Positions 42,233 through 49,757 of a stretch of 64,000 bases of DNA are shown here, piece by piece; position 1 is the first letter of the stretch; every line of letters begins with the position of its first letter. The translations under genes and the position numbers were made by a program. The notes under the pieces are model-generated. The model was given only the letters and a program-made list of their open reading frames with translations, ran no database searches and had not been told where the DNA came from. Origin of the DNA: CAMAVH01 sp036500145 (lineage in GTDB: Bacteria > Pseudomonadota > Alphaproteobacteria > SMXQ01); contig DASYCO010000042.1 of the NCBI GenBank assembly GCA_036500145.1, forward strand, positions 27,871 through 91,870, in the 5' to 3' direction.

Positions 42233-43996
42233 CTACTGCATCTTCGGCGCGCGGCCGAAGCCGATGACGCGGATGGCCATGGTCAACGCCAGGAGCACCA
42301 GGATCATCATCACGCCGATGGCGCCGACGAGCTGGATCGATCCGTCGTCCCACATGTTCCAGATCAGCACCGAAATCACCTGGTTCTTCTGGCCGTCGTA
42401 GAGAATCAGCGGCAGGCTCGCCGAGCGCACCACGTGCAGCATCGTCCAGATCCAGACGCCGATGAAGGATGGCAGCAGCAGCGGATAGAAGATGCGCCAC
42501 ATGGTGCGCCAATGGGGCGCGCCGGACACATAGGCCGCTTCTTCGAGATCCTTGTGAATCTGCAGGATCGCCGCGTTCATCACGCGCGTGCCGTAGGAGA
42601 TGTAGCCGGCGGTGAAGGCGATGGCGATCGAGGTCAGGCCGCCGTAGAGAGCCAGGCCGGCCTTGTCCGCCTGCAGGAACAGCCAGAGGAAGGCGACCCC
42701 CATGACGATGCCCGGGATGGCATGCGGCGCGAAGGCGAGCTGGTCGAGCAGCTTGCGGCCCCAGAATTTGCTGCGCACGATGACGAGCGACACCAGGAAC
42801 GAGAGCACGACCGTCGCCGTCGAGGCGACGACGACGAGAACGAACGTGTTCCACAGAGCCGTGCCGATGAGGTCGCGGTGGAAGACCTCGACGTAATGCT
42901 TGAGCGTCATCGACTTGAAGGCGGCCACGCTCGGCACCTGCACGTAGGGCAGGAACGAGACGTAGAGGAACACCAGGAGCGGCAGCAGGATCGAGAAGAT
43001 CAGGAAGGCCACTGCCAGAGCGGCCGGCGCCGAACGCCAGCGCCCGAGCTTGAACAGGCGCGGCCGGTAGCCCTTGCCGGTGACGATGGTGTACCGCTCC
43101 GATTTCGCGATGACGCGGGCATAGGCCCAGGTGGCGCCGACCGCGATCACGAGATAGAGCATGGCGAGAGCATTGGCCTGACCGTAATAGGGCAGTCCCG
43201 TGGCCGAATGGAGCAGCGAATAGACCTTCGTGCTGAACACGTTCAGCCCTGCCGGCATGCCGAGAATGCCCGGAACCTCGAACACTTCCAGCGCCGACAC
43301 GGCCTGATAGATCAGCACAGCGACCAGGCCCGGCAGCATCAGCCGCAAGGTAACCTTGCGGACCGCCGACGCGGGCGACGCCCCCGACATGGCGGCCGCC
43401 TCCTCCAAGGTCGGATCCATGCTGCGAAAGAGCGGGATCAGCATCAGGAAGGCGGTCGGCACCAGCCGCAGCCCTTCGACGAAGATGAGGCCCGGCAGCG
43501 TGTAGACGTCGAACGGCGGGTTCTCGAGGCCGAACAGGCCTTGCAGGAACTGATTGATGAATCCGATGCGCGGGCTCAGCAGCAGCACCCAAGCCATGGC
43601 TTGCAGCATGCCGGGCATCGCCAGCGTCATCGGCACGCCGGCATAGATCCAGACCTTGCCCGGCATGTCGGTGCGCTCGACGCACCAGGCGAGCGAGACC
43701 GCGATGCTGATGCCCACCGCCACCGCGCCGGCGACATAGACGAAAGTATTGTAGAACAGCGCGTAAGTGCTGGAATCGCCCCAGACCTCGCGGTAATGCG
43801 CGAAGCTTAGATGCGAGAGGTCGATGTCGGTCGGCATGCGGGCGTCGCTGAGGCTGCCGAGAATGAGCAGCGTCAGCGGGGCCAGCACGCAGGTGGCGAC
43901 GACGATGAAGACCGCCCCGTGCCAGAGCGTGCTGGGCCGCGGAAACCGCAGGCGGAAGCCCGCGGTCCGCCAGCCCGGCAAGGTCTCGGCGCTCAC
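42233..43996 (-). CDS. Double-length ABC transporter permease (Fe3+/FbpB type)
   Basis: A 587-residue inner-membrane protein made of two fused permease halves of about six helices each. Each half has an EAA loop: LEEAAAMSGASPASAVRKVTLRLMLPG, shortened here, in the first, and LEEAAYVSGAPHWRTMWRIFYP in the second. This two-lobed form is typical of ferric-iron and some spermidine/2-aminoethylphosphonate importers. It lies 43 bp downstream of the binding-protein gene. The ATPase expected in this family is not encoded in the window next to it. Confidence 0.92.
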   Translation of the reverse strand: MSAETLPGWRTAGFRLRFPRPSTLWHGAVFIVVATCVLAPLTLLILGSLSDARMPTDIDLSHLSFAHYREVWGDSSTYALFYNTFVYVAGAVAVGISIAVSLAWCVERTDMPGKVWIYAGVPMTLAMPGMLQAMAWVLLLSPRIGFINQFLQGLFGLENPPFDVYTLPGLIFVEGLRLVPTAFLMLIPLFRSMDPTLEEAAAMSGASPASAVRKVTLRLMLPGLVAVLIYQAVSALEVFEVPGILGMPAGLNVFSTKVYSLLHSATGLPYYGQANALAMLYLVIAVGATWAYARVIAKSERYTIVTGKGYRPRLFKLGRWRSAPAALAVAFLIFSILLPLLVFLYVSFLPYVQVPSVAAFKSMTLKHYVEVFHRDLIGTALWNTFVLVVVASTATVVLSFLVSLVIVRSKFWGRKLLDQLAFAPHAIPGIVMGVAFLWLFLQADKAGLALYGGLTSIAIAFTAGYISYGTRVMNAAILQIHKDLEEAAYVSGAPHWRTMWRIFYPLLLPSFIGVWIWTMLHVVRSASLPLILYDGQKNQVISVLIWNMWDDGSIQLVGAIGVMMILVLLALTMAIRVIGFGRAPKMQ

Positions 43997-44039
43997 GAGC
44001 GCATCCTCATCGCAGCAGCGTCGATCACTTCTGCGCCAA

Positions 44040-45218
44040 TCATTTCGGCGATGGGCCGCCCGAGCCTTTCAGCCACAGCGCTTCCCAGTATTTGAGCAGC
44101 GCGTCTTCCTCGGCGCCGTCGCGATCCTCGGCGATCGCCTTCTTCTTGCCCTGGATCTGCTCGGGGAAGGCGACGAACTCCTTGCCCTGCAGGCCCTTGT
44201 GCGCCGGCGTCGCGTCGTTGGCGTAGAACAGCGCCACTTGGCCTTCCTTGCTCATCAGCCAGTTGGTCAGGAGCTTGGCGGCGTTGATGTGCGGGCTGTT
44301 CTTCATGACGCCTAGCTCGGACACGGCGAAGGGCACCGGCTCGGGGCAATAATGGCCCACGGGCGCGCCGGTCTGGCGGATCTGCGCCACACGGTCCATG
44401 GCGGCGGGGATCACCGCATCCATCTCGCCGGCGGCGACGAGGCTCAGCAATCCGTTCAGGCCTTCCTTGCGCAGCTGCGGATTGAGCTTGAACAGGCCGT
44501 CCATGTACTTGCGGCCCCAGTCCTCGCCATTGACCGTATAGAGGTTGACCAGCCAGTTGTTCGGGCGGTTGCCGAGACCGAGATGCTTGTTGCCCCAGAC
44601 CTTCGGATTGGCGATCAGGTCGTCCCAGGTCTTGGGCAGGTCGGCTTCCTTGATCTTGTTCGTGTTGTAGCCGATGCACCAGTAGCGCACGCGGAAGATC
44701 GCGGTGATGTTGTCGCTGACCTTCAGCTCGTCGGGGATGTTGTTGCGGTAGTTCGGCAGGTCGTTGAGGTCGATGAAGGCGCCCGCGTCGCGGAACAGGA
44801 ACGAATTGCCGCTGAGCCCGGTGATGACGTCGACCAGCGGACGGCCTTCCTTGAAGGCGACCAGCGGACGCAGGGTGCGCTGCGTCGTGGTCTTCACTTC
44901 CGAATGCTCCACGTTGATGCCGGGATAGCGCGCGCGAAACACCTTTTCCGCCTTGTTCCAGTCCTTCTGCTCCATCGTGGTGTAGATGCTGACGGTGCCT
45001 TCCTTCTTGGCGGCGTCAAGCCAGCCGGCGGGCAGCTCCAGCTCCTTGTCGAGGCCCGACATCATGCTTTCGTCGAACTTCAGCGCCTTCAGCATGGCGC
45101 GCGTCTCGTCGGTCAGGTTCTCGGCCCGCGCGCCGGCCGGCGACATGGCCGGCGCGACCAGCATCGCGCATGCCACGGCCCAGCCGGCAAATTTCAGATA
45201 GCCCATCGAATGGCCCAT
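44040..45218 (-). CDS. ABC transporter extracellular solute-binding protein (family 1, iron-type)
   Basis: A 392-residue periplasmic protein with a signal peptide (GWAVACAMLVAPAMSPAGARA). The family 1/Fe-binding fold is seen in LDAAKKEGTVSIYTTMEQKDWNKAEKVF, shown in part, LVDVITGLSGNSFLF, GYNTNKIKEADLPKTWDDL and LLTNWLMSKEGQ. The start is fixed by a near-perfect Shine-Dalgarno (AGGAGGT, plus-strand 45223-45229) ahead of MGHSMGYLK. The substrate could be ferric ion or an organic solute. Neighbouring catabolic genes suggest an aromatic or organic acid, but iron for the dioxygenase is an alternative. Confidence 0.9.
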   Translation of the reverse strand: MGHSMGYLKFAGWAVACAMLVAPAMSPAGARAENLTDETRAMLKALKFDESMMSGLDKELELPAGWLDAAKKEGTVSIYTTMEQKDWNKAEKVFRARYPGINVEHSEVKTTTQRTLRPLVAFKEGRPLVDVITGLSGNSFLFRDAGAFIDLNDLPNYRNNIPDELKVSDNITAIFRVRYWCIGYNTNKIKEADLPKTWDDLIANPKVWGNKHLGLGNRPNNWLVNLYTVNGEDWGRKYMDGLFKLNPQLRKEGLNGLLSLVAAGEMDAVIPAAMDRVAQIRQTGAPVGHYCPEPVPFAVSELGVMKNSPHINAAKLLTNWLMSKEGQVALFYANDATPAHKGLQGKEFVAFPEQIQGKKKAIAEDRDGAEEDALLKYWEALWLKGSGGPSPK

Positions 45219-45319
45219 GACGTACCTCCTGTTGCGGGGCTTATGACCGCGCGAGCGATCGTGTCTATGCACTGCCCCATTCGACGCCGGCGGGGGCGTC
45301 TCCCCTTCTGTCGCCACGC

Positions 45320-46510
45320 CTACTTGCTGAACTCGATGATGTCGAACCCCTTGGCCTTGTCGGTCATGAGGATCAGGCCGCGCTCGTCCATCGTCACGTC
45401 GTTGGTCTGCGGCGCGTCATAGCCGTCGCCTGGCTTCGGGATGAAGAAGCCGCGTTCCCGGGGCGCGGCCGGATCGGCGATGTCGAGGATGCGCAGGCCC
45501 GCCGCGAACCAGGTGACGTAGACCAGCATGTCTTCGTCCACCCGCTCGCGCAGCTGATGCGCGCCGAAGCGGATATGGTCGCCATGATAGGGCGAGCGCG
45601 ACTCGTCGACGTGATACGTGTTGAGAATCTTCGGATTCGTCGGGTCCGACACGTCCCAGGTGCGGAACGGCGCATGCGGCTTGCCGGTGTCGGGCCCGCG
45701 CGTCTTGCGCTCTTCCTCGGTCGAGACGGCGATGTCCCTGCCGCCGATCTGGAACGGCACGCGCAGCAGCGTGTGGCTCGGCTCCGGGCAGGGCGGGTCG
45801 TATTCGTAGTGGCTGAGCGTCTTTGGGTTTGCGATGTCCGTCACGTCGATGATGGCGACGCCGGAAAACCAGCAGCCGGCGTAGATCTTGTCCTGATAGC
45901 GCAGGCCATGATGCAGGCGGTGCGCCGCCTTCTTCGGATGCGGCGGCTCGCCCGCCGCGACGTTCTGGCCCGGCATCCACCAGCGCCCCACTTCCATGGG
46001 CTTGCTCGGGTTGCGGATGTCATAGATCACCAGGATGTTGCCGACGAAGCCTTCCATCTCGCTCGACATGTAGGCGTAGTTCTCGTCGACGTCGAAGCGG
46101 TGCACGCCCTTGCCGTGCGTCTTCACGTAGGACAGGAGCTTCGGGCTGGCCTTGTCCTTGATGTCGTAGATGCGCCAGCCGCCGTCGGCATAGTCCTTGC
46201 GCGAGCAGCCGCCCGGCTGATGCTCGGCGTTGACGAACATCAGGTCGCCGACGACGCGCACCTTGTGGCTGTGCGTGTTGAGGTCCGACACGGGCACGAT
46301 GCTCACGACCTTCGGCTTGCGCGGGTCGGAGATGTCCATGATCGTCGTGCCTTGCGGGTTCTTCATATGCCCGATGAAGGCATATTTTCCCTGCACGACC
46401 ACCTGGCCGCCGCCCGGCGTCTCCAGGCGGCAGAGATGACGGACGTTGGACGACATGTGCGGCGACAGCGCAGGCGGAGTTCCGGCGTCGCGATCCTTTA
46501 GAGTCTCCAT
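45320..46510 (-). CDS. LVIVD-repeat beta-propeller protein
   Basis: A 396-residue protein with repeated strands of the LVIVD type: GTTIMDISDPRKPKVV, WRIYDIKDKASPKLL, ILVIYDIRNPSKPMEV, VAIIDVTDIANPKTL, FRTWDVSDPTNPKIL and LRILDIADPAAPRE. These make a six- to seven-bladed propeller. There is no obvious signal peptide. His-rich loops (HKKAAHRLHHG-like) recall a proposed metal site. Family members occur in catabolic gene clusters beside ring-cleavage genes and have no agreed role. It lies 101 bp upstream of the binding-protein gene, same strand. Confidence 0.85.
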   Translation of the reverse strand: METLKDRDAGTPPALSPHMSSNVRHLCRLETPGGGQVVVQGKYAFIGHMKNPQGTTIMDISDPRKPKVVSIVPVSDLNTHSHKVRVVGDLMFVNAEHQPGGCSRKDYADGGWRIYDIKDKASPKLLSYVKTHGKGVHRFDVDENYAYMSSEMEGFVGNILVIYDIRNPSKPMEVGRWWMPGQNVAAGEPPHPKKAAHRLHHGLRYQDKIYAGCWFSGVAIIDVTDIANPKTLSHYEYDPPCPEPSHTLLRVPFQIGGRDIAVSTEEERKTRGPDTGKPHAPFRTWDVSDPTNPKILNTYHVDESRSPYHGDHIRFGAHQLRERVDEDMLVYVTWFAAGLRILDIADPAAPRERGFFIPKPGDGYDAPQTNDVTMDERGLILMTDKAKGFDIIEFSK

Positions 46511-46679
46511 GGGGAGAGCCTCTCTTGTTACGTTTCCCAGGACTGATTTTATTTTTGGCCGCTCGATTATCTACGACGCGGCGCGGATCAGCTGACATGC
46601 ATTGCAACGACCCGGGCGCGAAAAGTCAATGCCGCCCGGCTGCACGAAAAAATGGACAATTGTTTTTTAAAATGAACGC

Positions 46680-46709
46680 GCCGCCGACTCTTACAAAGGA
46701 GTCGGCGGC
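46680..46709 (-). terminator. Hairpin downstream of the FAH gene
   Basis: An 11-bp stem (GCCGCCGACTC with GAGTCGGCGGC, loop of 8) lies 15 bp beyond the FAH stop codon. On the minus strand it is followed by GCGTTCATTTTAAAAAACAA, a T-poor but AT-rich tail. It likely separates the FAH transcript from the LVIVD gene. Confidence 0.55.
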
Positions 46710-46724
46710 GGCGATGCAGGAGGC

Positions 46725-47576
46725 TTAGCGGACGTTCACGTCCATCTTGCCGATGCCTTCGATTTCGGCGGTCATGACGTCGCCCGGCAGGACCGGGCCG
46801 ACGCCCTGCGGCGTGCCGGTGTAGACCACGTCGCCGGGATGCAGCGTGTAGAAGGCCGAGGAGAACTCGATCAGGCGACGCACCGAATAGACCATGTCGC
46901 GCGTGTTGGCGTCCTGGCGCGGCGCGCCGTTGACCGCGAGCTTCAATTGCAGCGCGTCCGGGTCGGCGATCTCGTCGGCGGTCACCATCCAGGGCCCCAG
47001 CACCGAATAGGTGTCGATGGACTTGCGGAAGCTGCGGTCTTCCGGGCCGCGCAGCGTCATGTCGAGGCCGATGCAGTAGCCGGCGACGTAGTCGAGCGCG
47101 TCGGTCTGCGACACCGCGTTGCAGGTCTTGCCGATGACGATCGCCAGCTCGACCTCATGGTCGTTGCGCCGGTCGAGGAAGCGCAGCTGCACGCCTTCGC
47201 CCGCGCCGACCATCGAGGAGGTCGCCTTCAGGAACATGCCGGACGTGCCGATGTCGGGCGAGCGCTTGACCGCATTGTTGGCCGACACCTTCGCCATTTC
47301 GGCGATGTGGGCGCGGTAGTTGGTCGGCGCGGCCGGCAGCTTGGTCGGGCTCTTGACTGGGCTGAGCAGCTTGACGCCGGCGAACGGGCGGCCCTGGCGC
47401 TTCGGCAGTTCCTGCTTGATGCGCGCGATCAGCTTGGGCAGGCGCGCGACGACCGGATCGCCGGCCCCCGTCCAGGCTTCGGCGGCGACGATCTCGTCGC
47501 GCAGGTCGGAGACGTCGACGATCTGGTCGCCCTGGACGACGCCCATGAGATCGGAGTCGTAACGGCAAATGCGCAT
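46725..47576 (-). CDS. Fumarylacetoacetate hydrolase family protein
   Basis: A 283-residue FAH-fold enzyme. The active-site metal ligands are visible: NDHEVELAIVIGKT (Glu pair) and YCIGLDMTLRG (Asp). It also has the conserved KSIDTYSVLGPWMV and VVYTGTPQGVGPVLPGD. The N-terminal 75 residues form the usual small domain. Members include hydratases and decarboxylases of meta-cleavage pathways and acylpyruvases. Together with the upstream VOC dioxygenase it fits the hydrolysis or hydration step after ring cleavage, though the exact reaction is not determined. Confidence 0.9.
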   Translation of the reverse strand: MRICRYDSDLMGVVQGDQIVDVSDLRDEIVAAEAWTGAGDPVVARLPKLIARIKQELPKRQGRPFAGVKLLSPVKSPTKLPAAPTNYRAHIAEMAKVSANNAVKRSPDIGTSGMFLKATSSMVGAGEGVQLRFLDRRNDHEVELAIVIGKTCNAVSQTDALDYVAGYCIGLDMTLRGPEDRSFRKSIDTYSVLGPWMVTADEIADPDALQLKLAVNGAPRQDANTRDMVYSVRRLIEFSSAFYTLHPGDVVYTGTPQGVGPVLPGDVMTAEIEGIGKMDVNVR

Positions 47577-47605
47577 GAAGCCCTCTGGCTGTTCTTCGGT
47601 GAATG

Positions 47606-47640
47606 CAAAGAAAAGGCGCCGGCGATGGCTCGCCGGCGCC
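47606..47640 (-). terminator. Strong intrinsic terminator after the VOC dioxygenase gene
   Basis: An 11-bp perfect GC stem (GGCGCCGGCGA with TCGCCGGCGCC, 4-nt loop) followed on the minus strand by TTTTCTTT. It ends the VOC transcript just beyond its stop codon and separates it from the FAH gene, which must then rely on read-through or a promoter in the remaining 30 bp. Confidence 0.8.
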
Positions 47641-47661
47641 TGATCGGAGGAAGACCCGGCC

Positions 47662-48237
47662 TTACCAGGTCTTCGGGACGGGGTGCGCGATCGCCTCTTC
47701 CAGCGGATTGGCGCGACGGAACTGCTCGGGCGGACGCATGCGGCCGTCGGGGCCGATCTGGTCCATGTCGCAGTAGATCTCGAATTCGTAGCCGTCCGGG
47801 TCGAGGAAGTTGATGCTGACGTTGCAGCCGGCGCCCTTGCGCCCCTCGAACACGATCGGGATGTTGTTGTCCTTGAGGTACTGCTTGGCCTTCTTCAGCA
47901 TCTCCACGTCGGCAACCTCGAAGGCGAGATGCTCGACCTGCAGGCCCGCCTTCACGTCGCGCGCCGTCTTCCCCTTGGCCGGCTTCAGGCCGATGGCGTG
48001 ATGGTCGGCGCCGCAGCGGAAGAAGATCATGCCGTGCTCGTTGCGGTCGGTCTCCTGGAAGCCCATGACCTGGGTCCAGAACTTCGCCGTGCGCTCGACG
48101 TCGGTCACTTCGTAGACCAGGTGGCCGAGCTTGTTGATCTGGATCGGCGACGAGCCGACATAGTCGCTGCGGTGCGCGGTGCCGGCCGTCTTGGCCGCTT
48201 CTTCGCGGCGCGCTTCTGTCGCGGCATGGACGTTCAT
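47662..48237 (-). CDS. VOC-family extradiol dioxygenase-like protein
   Basis: A 191-residue protein. Two VOC modules carry the iron-ligand pattern of catechol 2,3-dioxygenases: NKLGHLVYEV (first His), LQVEHLAFEV (second His) and DPDGYEFEIYCD (Glu). Length is below that of classical two-domain extradiol enzymes (about 300 residues), so it belongs to the small type I class. It is probably an Fe(II) ring-cleavage enzyme. It is the first leftward gene of this locus and is divergent from the SDR gene, 223 bp away. The terminator lies right after it. Confidence 0.85.
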   Translation of the reverse strand: MNVHAATEARREEAAKTAGTAHRSDYVGSSPIQINKLGHLVYEVTDVERTAKFWTQVMGFQETDRNEHGMIFFRCGADHHAIGLKPAKGKTARDVKAGLQVEHLAFEVADVEMLKKAKQYLKDNNIPIVFEGRKGAGCNVSINFLDPDGYEFEIYCDMDQIGPDGRMRPPEQFRRANPLEEAIAHPVPKTW

Positions 48238-48460
48238 GGTCGCCTCCCTCAGGCATGTGACGGGGTGGAATCTCTCTCGTCAGATAGTCATAAAACCTCG
48301 TTCCCCCAAGCACAAGTCACGACAAAGCGCCTCTGTGGAACCGGAAAGCGCGCAAATCCCTAATGTGGATCGTCTTGTGAAATCAGGGGCTTCCTGGCAT
48401 CGCGGGGCGCTTTTGCGTAAGATCGCCCGAGCTTCGGTTTCACGAAAGAGCGAGACGACG

Positions 48461-49240
48461 ATGGATTTGGGCATTCGCGGCCGCCAGGCCCTGCTGTTCG
48501 GCGCGAGCCGCGGACTGGGCCATGCCTGCGCCCTGGCGCTGGCCCGCGAGGGCGTCGACGTCACCGTCGTCGCCCGCACCCAGGCCGACATCGAGGCGGC
48601 CGCCAAGGCCATCCATGACGCGACCGGGGTGCGCGCCACCCCCGTCGCCGCCGACATCCGCACGGCCGAGGGCCGCGCCGCCGCCCTGGCCGCCTGCCCG
48701 GCGCCCGACATCCTGCTCAACAACGCCGACGGGCCGGAACCCGGCGACTTCCGCGACTGGACGCGCGAGGACTGGCACGCCGCCTTCGATTCCATGACGC
48801 TCGGCCCCATCGAGATGATCCGCGCCACCGTCGACGGCATGATGGCGCGCGGCTTCGGCCGCATCGTCAACGTCTCGTCGCGCAGCGTGAAGATCGCCCA
48901 GAGCGAGATCGGCCTGTCGAACGCCGCGCGCTCGGCGCTGGTCGGCTTCACCGCCGGCTTGGCGCGCCAGACCGTGGCGCGCGGCGTCACCATCAACAAC
49001 CTGCTCGCCGGCATCTTCGACAGCGGCGCGCAGAAGCGCCACATCGAGGGCATGCTGCCCGAGCTAGGCAAGAGCTTCGCCCAAGTCTGGCAGGAGCGCG
49101 CCGCCGCCAGCCCGGCCAAGCGCTACGGCGACCCGGAGGAGTTCGGCGCCTATTTCGCCTTCCTCTGCTCGGCCAAGGCCGGCTATATCAACGCCCAGAA
49201 TCTGCTGATCGACGGCGGCGCCTATCCGGGCACTTACTGA
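48461..49240 (+). CDS. SDR-family protein lacking the Tyr-Lys catalytic pair
   Basis: A 259-residue Rossmann protein. The cofactor motif GASRGLGHACALAL (residue 13) and VAADIRT are normal. The catalytic serine is present in VNVSSRSVKIAQ, but where SDRs have YxxxK the sequence reads GLSNAARSAL: Ser in place of Tyr and Arg in place of Lys. NNAG is altered to NNADG. A subgroup of such SDRs with LSNxxR is known from annotation, often in aromatic gene clusters. It may bind NAD(P) and act by another mechanism, or not be a dehydrogenase. The ATG at 48461 follows a purine-rich GAGCGAGACGACG. The larger frame is not coding. Confidence 0.85.
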   Translation: MDLGIRGRQALLFGASRGLGHACALALAREGVDVTVVARTQADIEAAAKAIHDATGVRATPVAADIRTAEGRAAALAACPAPDILLNNADGPEPGDFRDWTREDWHAAFDSMTLGPIEMIRATVDGMMARGFGRIVNVSSRSVKIAQSEIGLSNAARSALVGFTAGLARQTVARGVTINNLLAGIFDSGAQKRHIEGMLPELGKSFAQVWQERAAASPAKRYGDPEEFGAYFAFLCSAKAGYINAQNLLIDGGAYPGTY

Positions 49241-49272
49241 CCGCTTAACAACCCATCCGAGGAGACTGAGAC

Positions 49273-49620
49273 ATGGAGATTCGGCGCCTGCAGCCGGGCA
49301 AACGCATGAGCGAAGCCGTGGTCCACAACGGCACCGTCTACCTGGCGGGCCAAGTCGCGGCCGACACGTCGCAGGACGTCGCCGGCCAGACGCGCCAGGT
49401 GCTGGCCAGCATCGACGCGCTGCTGAAGGAAGCCGGTTCCGACAAGACGAAAATCCTGTCGGCCAAGATCTGCCTGCGCGACATCTCGACCTTCGGCGAG
49501 ATGAATTCGGTGTGGGACCAGTGGGTGCCCGCCGGCCACACGCCCGCCCGCGCCACCATCGAATCGCGCCTGGCCGCGCCGCAATATCTCGTCGAAATCA
49601 TCGTCGTGGCGGCCGCCTAG
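49273..49620 (+). CDS. RidA-family reactive-intermediate deaminase
   Basis: A 115-residue RidA-fold protein. Hallmarks are the N-terminal GTVYLAGQVAADTS (normally GQ-like), the catalytic arginine in PARATIESRLA (about Arg97) and the terminal VEIIVVAA with the Glu. RidA hydrolyses enamine or imine intermediates. Clade members in catabolic operons act on other aminoacrylate-like species. It lies 32 bp after the SDR on the same strand, with GGAGACTGAGAC as ribosome binding site. Confidence 0.9.
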   Translation: MEIRRLQPGKRMSEAVVHNGTVYLAGQVAADTSQDVAGQTRQVLASIDALLKEAGSDKTKILSAKICLRDISTFGEMNSVWDQWVPAGHTPARATIESRLAAPQYLVEIIVVAAA

Positions 49621-49757
49621 CCGTTCGACGCGAGAGATACGCCGCCGGATGTCTCCGCGATGACAGCCGGCGGCGGCCCCGAAAAATGACCGGGGAAAAA
49701 AGTCCGCCCCTGCGCTAGCCTGAGCCATCCTCAACCGAGACGGCCAGGTTCAGACGC

